Below, piece by piece: positions 1 to 5,348 of a stretch of DNA of 6,799 nt (position 1 is its first letter; every line of letters begins with the position of its first letter). The notes under the pieces are model-generated. The model was not told the DNA's origin. It made no database searches and saw only the letters and a program-made list of their open reading frames with translations. The stretch comes from JBAXHO01 sp037138855 (lineage in GTDB: Bacteria; Patescibacteriota; Dojkabacteria; B142; OLB20): contig JBAXHO010000082.1 of NCBI GenBank assembly GCA_037138855.1, forward strand, positions 1-6,799, written 5' to 3'. The position numbers were made by a program, and so were the translations under genes.

Positions 1-45
1 AAAATCAAAGGCAAAATTAGAAAAAAAACAACGCGTTTTTACCAT
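1..45 (-). CDS. Possible 5' end of a gene running off the left edge
   Basis: An ATG at 45-43 opens a minus-strand frame with no stop for the 15 codons left in the window (MVKTRCFFSNFAFDF). Purine-rich AAAAAGGG at 58-51 could be a ribosome binding site, although it is close to the ATG. The promoter-like element at 71-98 lies 25 bases upstream in the right orientation. The piece is too short to assign a family, and a 15-codon open frame can arise by chance. The case rests on the upstream signals only. Confidence 0.2.
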   Translation of the reverse strand, partial: MVKTRCFFSNFAFDF

Positions 46-70
46 TAACCCTTTTTAATGATGCAAACCT

Positions 71-98
71 AATTATCTCACACTATAAGCCGTTTTGT
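71..98 (-). promoter_or_regulatory. 28-bp promoter-like element, copy 1
   Basis: This stretch matches 1320-1347 at 27 of 28 positions. Read on the minus strand it holds GATAAT (77-72), one mismatch from a -10 box. An 18-base spacer away is TATACA (101-96), a weak -35 match. It faces the possible gene start at 45. The same -10/spacer arrangement in copy 2 supports a promoter or operator, but part of the conservation (the central CTTATAGTGTGA) is not explained by sigma-70 contacts and may bind a regulator. Confidence 0.45.
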
Positions 99-289
99 AT
101 AGACTTTTGATCAGGCAAATTTTCTTTGTCAAGACTGGAAATATTGGAACTGATTTTTTTTATGACTACAGATTTTGGGTTTAAAATTTTCTAAAAAAGC
201 TGCCTGGTTTGGGGAGGAAAAATAATATTTAGCAAATTAATAACTACTTTATCTTTTCATCAAAAACATATTTGCAGATTTGCACAATA

Positions 290-592
290 TTATTTTCTTA
301 ACTGGTCATTTAAAGGTGGTAAGGTACTTTTATAACCTTTTTGAACATCATTAGCTGGCTGATTCGAAGAAAAAAATCTTGGAAGAACTACAGCAGTTCC
401 GAGACAAGCTAAACCTAATATACCAAGTTGAACTGCACTTGCTGGATTAAGATTTGACTGTTGCAAGTATGCTAATAATGCTGCACTTTCAAGCGCTACT
501 CCTCCTAAAGCTAGTAATACTCGAAAAATATGAGAACACCCTTTACTTTCGCCAGCTTCTGAAAGATCTTGATTATTATCAGGCTCTGCCAT
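290..592 (-). CDS. Small two-helix membrane protein, unknown function
   Basis: This 100-residue protein matches no family I recognise. It has a polar, acidic N-terminus (residues 1-20, MAEPDNNQ...), two hydrophobic segments predicted to span the membrane (about 22-43 and 51-74), and a polar, basic C-terminal tail (75-100). The start is supported because the ATG and the 54 bases before it are nearly duplicated upstream of the neighbouring gene at 1016-1260. The proteins align over both helices, including shared GG, NP and AVV positions, so they are paralogues. There is no Shine-Dalgarno sequence; the bases before ATG are AAGAAATT. Small membrane proteins of this shape include holins, toxins and regulatory peptides, but nothing here selects among them. 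Confidence 0.6.
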   Translation of the reverse strand: MAEPDNNQDLSEAGESKGCSHIFRVLLALGGVALESAALLAYLQQSNLNPASAVQLGILGLACLGTAVVLPRFFSSNQPANDVQKGYKSTLPPLNDQLRK

Positions 593-646
593 AATTTCTT
601 AATAATAAATTTGAAATCTATTTCACTCATCATTACAATAAATCAA
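593..646 (-). repeat. Conserved 5' leader, copy A
   Basis: With the first five coding bases, this leader matches 1256-1314 at about 52 of 59 positions without gaps. The 20 bases nearest the start codon are identical. The similarity ends at about 646. The proteins downstream have diverged far more than the leaders, so the leader itself appears to be under constraint, as a promoter, a translation signal or an RNA structure. No clear hairpin is visible in it. Confidence 0.7.
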
Positions 647-1015
647 GACGGTATTTGAAACCTATTCATCATTTCTTCTATCTAAAACGTTCTTTTCCGG
701 CCGTAAGAATAACTAAGTAACAAAGTGTCCTATCATAAAAACTTTTGGCAGGGCTGTATTATTTGGCTTTCTCAGCATATGTCACAATTCACATTGATCT
801 ATCGGATTTACGTTTCAATACTAATCTCAATCTATTACCATAGTATATCTAAGTAATTGAATAATTATATATACAAATACTTGCAAAGTAAAATAATTTT
901 TTTTATGTCTCTAATTGTCTGCCATATTATATACAGTGAAAACATAATGAAATGCCACCAGATAAATAAATAACAACTTGAGGAAAATTTTCGAGCTGCA
1001 ATTTTAGACTCATTT
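647..1015. other. Gene-free spacer, no clear content
   Basis: No convincing reading frame, RNA gene or strong inverted repeat is visible on either strand. The stretch is AT-rich with stops in all frames, a T-run near 897-904 and scattered ATATAT tracts. Unlike the spacers further right, it shows no obvious 7-base periodicity. It may be remnant DNA from the duplication or decay of the small-gene locus. Confidence 0.5.
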
Positions 1016-1260
1016 TTATATTTTATCTATAAAATCTCTAAAAGATTTATGATTGCTCACCACAGCTGTTATAATCACCAATCCACCAATAAGTAGAAGA
1101 GTTAAAGCATAATTCGGATTCCCATCCGGTCTGATAAATTCTTTTATTCCCAAACCACCACAAACCAATCCACCAGCAAATTCTATAAAGGTATCCCACA
1201 GCCAGCGCACCCTGTGTCCTGTGGCATCTCATCATTGGTTTCTTTACCTGGATTTGCCAT
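1016..1260 (-). pseudogene. Frameshifted paralogue of the 290-592 small membrane protein
   Basis: An ATG at 1260, in the same leader context as the 100-residue gene, starts MANPGKETNDEMPQDTGC and reaches a TAG at 1185-1183. The homologous remainder, with two predicted membrane segments, lies in the frame one base back. There it is open from a TGA at 1231-1229 down to the TAA at 1018-1016. Joined near the GC residues, the product aligns with the neighbour from the N-terminus through ...NP...AVV. The distal frame could instead start at GTG 1210 and give 64 residues, but that drops the conserved N-terminus and leader. No classical slippery heptamer is seen, so an indel mutation or a sequencing error is likelier than programmed frameshifting. 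It also lacks the neighbour's polar C-terminal tail. Confidence 0.55.
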
Positions 1261-1314
1261 AATTTCTTAATAATAAATTTAAAATACATTTCACTTATCA
1301 TCACAAAAATTCAA
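1261..1314 (-). repeat. Conserved 5' leader, copy B
   Basis: This is the partner of 593-646. The putative -10 box at 1326-1321 would start transcription near 1314, which is where similarity to copy A ends. The conserved block therefore coincides with the predicted untranslated leader of this gene. Copy A has no matching promoter element upstream, so what the two genes share is the leader rather than the promoter. Confidence 0.65.
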
Positions 1315-1319
1315 CAGCA

Positions 1320-1347
1320 AATTATCTCACACTATAAGTCGTTTTGT
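1320..1347 (-). promoter_or_regulatory. 28-bp promoter-like element, copy 2
   Basis: It differs from 71-98 at one base. On the minus strand it contains GATAAT (1326-1321), with TCGACA (1350-1345) 18 bases upstream as a possible -35 box. It points toward the frameshifted small gene. Sequence outside the 28 bases is not conserved between the copies, so this is a discrete element and not the edge of a larger duplication. Confidence 0.5.
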
Positions 1348-1399
1348 CGAAAATTCATGACCAAAATGAGTTGAATAGTGTTGAGGGGAAAATGAAATA

Positions 1400-1497
1400 C
1401 GAATTTCGATTCTCGAATTTCAACTACTTTATACTTGATACATGATACTTGATACTTGCCTCGATTTCCGGTTACCGATCACCGGAGACCGTCTCCC
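1400..1497. repeat. Mosaic heptanucleotide array 1 (14 units)
   Basis: Fourteen heptamers can be read in one unbroken register from C1400: CGAATTT, CGATTCT, CGAATTT, CAACTAC, TTTATAC, TTGATAC, ATGATAC, TTGATAC, TTGCCTC, GATTTCC, GGTTACC, GATCACC, GGAGACC, GTCTCCC. The last base is T in the first three and C in the rest, while the unit changes in blocks. The array ends directly before the stop codon (1500-1498) of the membrane-protein gene. It contains the perfect palindrome GGAGACCGTCTCC (1484-1496). It is non-coding and lies immediately downstream of that gene, where it could affect the transcript 3' end. Confidence 0.8.
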
Positions 1498-1896
1498 CTA
1501 TAACACCTGCGCCAGCAGATAAAATACAATTCCAATAAACCCCCAAATCGGAATAGAAAGCCAACTGGTGTACTGATAAATGGAATATTTATGAAAAGTC
1601 CAGAGACGCTGCCCAACAATCATGTGATAAGCCCAGCCGATGATACCTTCGAGAGCAGTGCCCAGAATTCCGAAAATCAGAAAATCTGCAATGATACTTA
1701 AACCACTGGTACCAGTCAATAATATTAAACCAAGCAAAGGAAAAACCAAAAGAAAAAGATACTTACGCAGCGTATAATGATTTTCTTTAAAATGTTTTTT
1801 GAAAAACCAATAATGTCCCTCGACAATAATGACCTCCAAAACTGCTCCAGCCACAAACATCGTGATGAACATGATTAGATTTTTGTAATCCTGCAT
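1498..1896 (-). CDS. Four-helix integral membrane protein, unknown function
   Basis: This 132-residue, strongly hydrophobic protein has predicted membrane segments at about 7-27, 44-61, 67-88 and 111-130, with a basic loop at 33-46. Two segments carry a similar pattern: GAVLEVIIVEGHYWFF (17-32) and GTALEGIIGWAYH (79-91), each with a buried glutamate. This suggests an internal duplication. The C-terminal part (LWTF...Y...SIPIWGFIG, 98-122) recalls proteins annotated as putative ABC-transporter type IV/CmpB, but the match is by eye and weak. No ATPase gene is nearby. The start is the ATG at 1896, with no Shine-Dalgarno sequence. Arrays with a 7-base period lie on both sides, and the downstream one touches the stop codon. 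Confidence 0.7.
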   Translation of the reverse strand: MQDYKNLIMFITMFVAGAVLEVIIVEGHYWFFKKHFKENHYTLRKYLFLLVFPLLGLILLTGTSGLSIIADFLIFGILGTALEGIIGWAYHMIVGQRLWTFHKYSIYQYTSWLSIPIWGFIGIVFYLLAQVL

Positions 1897-1968
1897 GAAA
1901 AGTTGCTAAGAAATAGATTTAACGGTATCAATTTAGCATGAAGTATAAGTAGAGACAAGGATGGATTG

Positions 1969-2213
1969 GTATCTAGAATGTCGAATATCGAATCTCGAAT
2001 TTCGAATTTGATAGATTTTGCAATTTGGAAAAATTGGTTTATCAGTAGACGATAGACAGAAATCCAGGATTAGTTAAAAGTCAAAAGTTAATAGATAATT
2101 GGAAAACTATTGAAATCAATTGATTAACCTCCTATCTATTAATTTTTAATTTTACTAGCTACCAGATACTTTTTCCTATTTCATACTTTCTACTTTCTAT
2201 TTTCTACCTTCTA
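1969..2213. repeat. Mosaic heptanucleotide array 2 (about 35 units)
   Basis: A constant 7-base register can be followed for about 245 bases. Clear blocks are TGTCGAA/TATCGAA/TCTCGAA/TTTCGAA (1979-2006), AAAGTCA/AAAGTTA (2077-2090), TAATTTT twice (2140-2153), ACTAGCT/ACCAGAT (2154-2167) and TCTACTT/TCTATTT/TCTACCT/TCTACTA (2189-2216). The part from 2035 to 2132 is more degenerate, and its register there is partly inferred from the flanks. The last unit contains the stop codon of the 125-residue gene, so the periodicity runs into coding sequence. No protein is encoded. Confidence 0.8.
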
Positions 2214-2591
2214 CTATAATCGCAATATATCATGCATTAAAAAGGAAACTAATGATTCAGTTGCATATCTATACATTCCGAAATCCCAAGTTGTTATAGG
2301 AAATCGAGTAATTTCACAAGTTAAATAATCACTTAAAGGTTTTAAAGAGTGAACTGTTTCTAAAAAGATTCTTCCTGGATCTGGATTTGATACAGCATTT
2401 TGAAATGTATAGAATAGTCTCTGACCTGAAGTAAGGACTGGCCCAACATATGGGATCATTTGACATAATTCCCATCTTTTAGCAGGATTCTCTAGTATAT
2501 CAGCTCCCAATTTAATCATTTTGCCAGTAAGCTGCTGAAAACAATTTTTTAAATTGAAATTTGGTCCATTTTTTTCTTGTTGTTCTGGCAC
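2214..2591 (-). CDS. Orphan 125-residue protein
   Basis: I do not recognise this protein. It has a polar N-terminus (1-16), a mixed helical middle with CQMIPYVGPVLTSG (43-56), and an aromatic C-terminal half (TTWDFGMYRY, 100-109). There are three cysteines (17, 43, 92). No segment is long enough for a confident membrane span, although 43-62 is moderately hydrophobic. The start is GTG at 2591; the next in-frame ATG is residue 25, and no ATG lies between the upstream stop and the GTG. A well-spaced promoter 28 bases upstream supports transcription and this start. Shine-Dalgarno bases are absent. It may be a lineage-specific protein. Confidence 0.55.
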   Translation of the reverse strand: MPEQQEKNGPNFNLKNCFQQLTGKMIKLGADILENPAKRWELCQMIPYVGPVLTSGQRLFYTFQNAVSNPDPGRIFLETVHSLKPLSDYLTCEITRFPITTWDFGMYRYATESLVSFLMHDILRL

Positions 2592-2619
2592 AGTCTGTTT
2601 GAATATATAATGGTTATAG

Positions 2620-2648
2620 ATTATAAAGTACTATGATAAAATTTTCAA
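2620..2648 (-). promoter_or_regulatory. Sigma-70-type promoter for the 125-residue gene
   Basis: On the minus strand there is TTGAAA (2648-2643, 5 of 6 to the -35 consensus), a 17-base spacer, and a perfect TATAAT (2625-2620). Transcription would start near 2613, giving a leader of roughly 20 bases before GTG 2591. The spacing is ideal, and this is the best promoter match in the window. Confidence 0.6.
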
Positions 2649-2694
2649 TACATCTAAATTACTAGGCGTAAATTAGACCAATATTTTTTCTCCC

Positions 2695-2764
2695 CGAAAT
2701 GCAAGATGCAAAATTCAAAATGCGCAGGGCAATGTGTCTCCTTTCCGTATTTCCTGTTACGCTT
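2695..2764. repeat. Short heptanucleotide array 3
   Basis: Units in register from C2695 are CGAAATG, CAAGATG, CAAAATT, CAAAATG, CGCAGGG, CAATGTG, then more degenerate TCTCCTT, TCCGTAT, TTCCTGT and TACGCTT. The first four to six are convincing and the remainder marginal. The block sits in the divergent spacer between the 125-residue gene and the glmU-like gene, upstream of both. The nearest clear unit is about 75 bases before the glmU start. Confidence 0.6.
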
Positions 2765-2812
2765 TTTGCCAATTTGTGTTAAATTATTACCTTACCTTTA
2801 AAGCAAATTTCT

Positions 2813-4018
2813 ATGAAAGCAATCATTCCAGTCGCCGGTAATGGAACCAGACTTTACCCATTGACACTTACTACTCCTAAGCCGCTGATCAGAATACTCA
2901 ATAAACCAATCATCGAATGGAGTATTGAAAACTTGATCGCCGCCGGAATTACAGAAGTTATTCTAATTATTTCTGCAGATGAAAAAGGTGAAAAAATTCG
3001 GGAATTTATTATGTCGCGAAATTTTTCTGTAAAAATCCAGTTTGTGATTCAGGAAGAGCAATTAGGTACGGCACATGCTTTGAAAATGACTGAAAAATTG
3101 ATCGCACCAGACGAATCCTTTATCTATATCTATGGTGATGACCTCTATGGCAGTAAAAATATCCAGGAAGTAATAAAATATGATTTGGCAATGGTAGCCA
3201 AAGAAGTAGAAGATTATGAAAAATGGGGGATTTGCCAGGTGGATGACAATTCTCATTTAGTGAAAATTGTCGAAAAACCGCAAGAACCGATTGGAAAATT
3301 AGCTAATATCGGTGTTTTCAAACTTAATTATAGTATTTTTGCCATAATCAATCAGCTCAAAAAATCAGTTGGAGATGAATATCTGATCACTGACGCTGTT
3401 TCAATTTTAGCAGAAACTAAAACGCTTAATGTCATTCCACTTGCCGATTATTGGATTCCGATTGGTTACCCCTGGCATATATTAGATGCAACTTCAGAAC
3501 TAATGAAGACTATTAAGAATAAACGTGATGGGCATATTGAGGAGAATGTGATGATCAGAGGTAAATTATCATTGCCAGCTTCAAGTACTATCAAGTCTGG
3601 TACATATATTGAGGGTAATCTGGTTGTCGGTGAAAACTGTGACCTCGGACCCCATGCCTACTTCCGTAAAGATGTAGTAATTGGCGATAATTCCCATGTC
3701 GGAGCCTTTGTAGAAATCAAAAATTCCGTGATCGGGCAGGGGACCAAAATTCCACATTTAACCTATATTGGTGACTCGGTAATTGGTAATCATGTTAATA
3801 TTTCTGTGCATAATTCCATTGCCAACTGGCGCCATGATGAAGCTACTATCAAAACCATGATTAAAGATAAACTGGTAGATACTGGGAGAAACAAATTTGG
3901 TACTATCATTGGTGATAATGTGAAAACCGGGATGGGTACGAAAATTCTCCCGGGTCGCAAAATCTGGCCAGGAATGAGAACTAAACCGGGGGAGATAGTG
4001 GAAAAAGATTTAAAATAA
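2813..4018 (+). CDS. glmU: Bifunctional sugar-1-phosphate nucleotidylyltransferase/acetyltransferase, GlmU-like
   Basis: The 401-residue product likely acetylates glucosamine-1-phosphate and joins the GlcNAc-1-phosphate to UTP, giving cytosolic UDP-GlcNAc. Residues 1-235 form a nucleotidylyltransferase domain: the GNGTRL...TPKP signature (9-24, with Arg13 and Lys23), QEEQLGTAHA (80-89), GDD (108-110), EKP (154-156), and DEYLITDA (188-195). Residues 240-401 show left-handed beta-helix hexapeptides with IPHLTYIGDSVIG (313-325); His315 matches the acetyltransferase catalytic histidine. Signature and layout resemble archaeal enzymes of the ST0452/MJ1101 type more than classical bacterial GlmU, which is about 50 residues longer. 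An RmlA-type glucose-1-phosphate thymidylyltransferase is the main alternative for the first domain. No Shine-Dalgarno precedes the ATG. The gene stands alone on this strand. Confidence 0.85.
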   Translation: MKAIIPVAGNGTRLYPLTLTTPKPLIRILNKPIIEWSIENLIAAGITEVILIISADEKGEKIREFIMSRNFSVKIQFVIQEEQLGTAHALKMTEKLIAPDESFIYIYGDDLYGSKNIQEVIKYDLAMVAKEVEDYEKWGICQVDDNSHLVKIVEKPQEPIGKLANIGVFKLNYSIFAIINQLKKSVGDEYLITDAVSILAETKTLNVIPLADYWIPIGYPWHILDATSELMKTIKNKRDGHIEENVMIRGKLSLPASSTIKSGTYIEGNLVVGENCDLGPHAYFRKDVVIGDNSHVGAFVEIKNSVIGQGTKIPHLTYIGDSVIGNHVNISVHNSIANWRHDEATIKTMIKDKLVDTGRNKFGTIIGDNVKTGMGTKILPGRKIWPGMRTKPGEIVEKDLK

Positions 4019-4019
4019 A

Positions 4020-4838
4020 TTAAACTTCTTGTTGTTGGTAGTAAATTTTTAATGCTGGTAAAAACACTTCGTTAAAAAACCTTTCCATAATAAATTCTGT
4101 CGGAATATCATCTAAATCAGTTGGAAATTCTACGGTAAAACCAAAAGGTGAGCCATCAAGTACTGCTTTATTTTCAATCGTACCATCTAATTTAGGGTTT
4201 ACCTGTAAAGCTAAGCCATTTATTACATCTACATATTCAGCTGAACCAATTAATCTTGGCTCTTGATTAAATAAATACTCATCGTCAGGAAGTTGTGATT
4301 TCTTCAAAAATTTTGAAATATTTTTCATAAAACTATCCCAAAGTTTACAAATCGGTTCCACTAAACTTTCATCATTTATTGTTAAATATCCATAAAATTT
4401 GGAAATATTGATATCTTTATCAACATCTTTATGAAAAACTACAAACGGACTTGGCACTAAAGTATTTTTATGTTCTATCATCACATCCAAAATTGCCTTA
4501 TATCCATTAAGTGCGCCTCCTTTTAAATCAGTTACCTTTTCAGCTTGAGTTACTCCATTAATAATGACATCAGGATGATTAAAAACTCGATTAGGGTCAA
4601 CTTCATATACTTGATTTCGTGAACTCACATAATAAACAACATTTCTTTGATCATTATGATTAGCATCATATTTTGTATCATTAAATGATTCTCCGATTAC
4701 ATCATACTTAACTTTAAAGGGCCCTTGATAAAGTGTGCGAGCTAATACCCGGGGAATCAGTCCAGCTGTAAATGCTTCCGATCGGTGTGGCCCTTCTCTA
4801 ACATTTGCTTGTGGTTGTTGTTCTGAATTTATACACAT
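4020..4838 (-). CDS. Orphan 272-residue soluble protein
   Basis: I cannot place this protein in a family. It has a polar N-terminus (1-22), no membrane segment or signal peptide, and an acidic overall character with patches such as FHKDVDKDINISKFYGYL (135-152) and FPTDLDDIPTEF (238-249). The C-terminus ends in glutamines. It is a long, intact frame with ordinary codon use, so it is very probably a real gene. The start is ATG 4838 with no Shine-Dalgarno; the next in-frame ATG comes only at residue 120. It ends one base from the glmU-like gene, converging on it, and separates glmU from glmM. There is no functional evidence beyond position. Its upstream region lacks the heptamer arrays, which hints at a separate origin. 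Confidence 0.6.
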   Translation of the reverse strand: MCINSEQQPQANVREGPHRSEAFTAGLIPRVLARTLYQGPFKVKYDVIGESFNDTKYDANHNDQRNVVYYVSSRNQVYEVDPNRVFNHPDVIINGVTQAEKVTDLKGGALNGYKAILDVMIEHKNTLVPSPFVVFHKDVDKDINISKFYGYLTINDESLVEPICKLWDSFMKNISKFLKKSQLPDDEYLFNQEPRLIGSAEYVDVINGLALQVNPKLDGTIENKAVLDGSPFGFTVEFPTDLDDIPTEFIMERFFNEVFLPALKIYYQQQEV

Positions 4839-4871
4839 TTTGGTAAATAGAAAATAACTGTGAAAACAGGA

Positions 4872-4901
4872 ATCATAATTTAAATAATAATTATTTTTGA
4901 A
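4872..4901 (-). promoter_or_regulatory. Weak promoter candidate for the 272-residue gene
   Basis: TATGAT (4877-4872, 5 of 6 to a -10 box) lies 33 bases before ATG 4838. TTCAAA (4901-4896) lies 18 bases further upstream, a 4 of 6 -35 match. The surrounding AT-richness makes chance matches common. An AT-only palindrome (4882-4896) sits between the two boxes. Confidence 0.3.
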
Positions 4902-4958
4902 TGAATAGATAAACGGAATTTGAAAATAACTGAACTAGGGACGGGTTGCCCCAAATAC

Positions 4959-4985
4959 TCAGAGGATCCTCTGAAGCAGCAGAGG
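4959..4985. repeat. Three alternating inverted CAGAGG arms
   Basis: A perfect 16-bp palindrome, TCAGAGGATCCTCTGA (4959-4974), is followed by another CAGAGG (4980-4985). The central CCTCTG (4968-4973) can pair with either flanking CAGAGG (4960-4965 or 4980-4985), so the two stems exclude each other. The element sits in a GC-richer island (about 4936-4986) inside an AT-rich spacer, about 120 bases upstream of the 272-residue gene and downstream of glmM. It could be an operator, part of a structured RNA, or a 3' end for glmM transcripts. No U-run follows on either strand. Confidence 0.55.
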
Positions 4986-5081
4986 GAAAGATATTCATAT
5001 TAGTGTATTAACACATATATATAATTACAGAATTTAATTTTATCATAAAATTATATGAGATTATTGGAGAAAAAGAGTAAA

Positions 5082-5340
5082 TCGGTGACCGGTGATCGGT
5101 GTTCGGTATGCGGAGGGTATTGGAAAGTGAAATTTGAAATTTGCAAATTGCAATTTGGAGGAAAAGGATGACTGAAATCTGGAAACTGGAATCCGAAACC
5201 AGAAATCAGGATAAAATGTAAGAAGACCAAATGGTTTTACGATTTCAGATTCCTGATTCCAGTTTCCATTATTCTTAGATTCCTAAATTCATCTATTTTA
5301 ATTTTAAATTTCTAGATACTAGCTACCAGCTACTAATTGC
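5082..5340. repeat. Mosaic heptanucleotide array 4 (37 units)
   Basis: This is the longest clear array, 37 heptamers in one register. Blocks in order are TCGGTGA/CCGGTGA/TCGGTGT/TCGGTAT (5082-5109), AATTTGA/AATTTGC/AAATTGC/AATTTGG (5131-5158), TGAAATC/TGGAAAC/TGGAATC/CGAAACC/AGAAATC (5173-5207), TTTCAGA/TTCCTGA/TTCCAGT/TTCCATT (5243-5270), TAATTTT (5299-5305) and TAGATAC/TAGCTAC/CAGCTAC (5313-5333). The fourth block is the inverse of the third: TGGAAACTGGAATC (5180-5193) is exactly complementary to 5255-5268. The array ends 8 bases from the glmM stop codon and lies downstream of that gene. Confidence 0.85.
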
Positions 5341-5348
5341 ATTAAATC

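Noticed and set aside
1016..1260. Programmed -1 frameshift
   Set aside because: The overlap between frames has no X XXY YYZ slippery site and no obvious downstream pseudoknot; mutation or assembly error is simpler.
1047..1304. An 85-codon minus-strand reading frame
   Set aside because: It overlaps the membrane-segment frame of the small paralogue, has a Trp/Cys-rich composition typical of an out-of-frame shadow, and shows no similarity to the neighbouring paralogue.
1400..1497. CRISPR array
   Set aside because: The periodicity is 7 bases, with no 23-40-base repeat and spacer structure and no cas gene.
2757..2785. Promoter for the glmU-like gene
   Set aside because: TAAATT at 2780-2785 has no acceptable -35 box at 16-18 bases; the best candidate (TTACGC) matches only two positions.
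3062..3256. A 64-codon minus-strand reading frame
   Set aside because: It lies entirely inside the well-supported glmU-like gene on the opposite strand and has a shadow-like Phe/Ile-rich composition.
4882..4896. AT-only palindrome AAATAATAATTATTT
   Set aside because: A perfect inverted repeat of A and T only is likely by chance in such AT-rich DNA and has no flanking terminator or operator context.
4850..4932. Direct repeat GAAAATAACTG (4850-4860 and 4922-4932)
   Set aside because: An 11-base AT-rich match over this distance is weak, with no further similarity around it.
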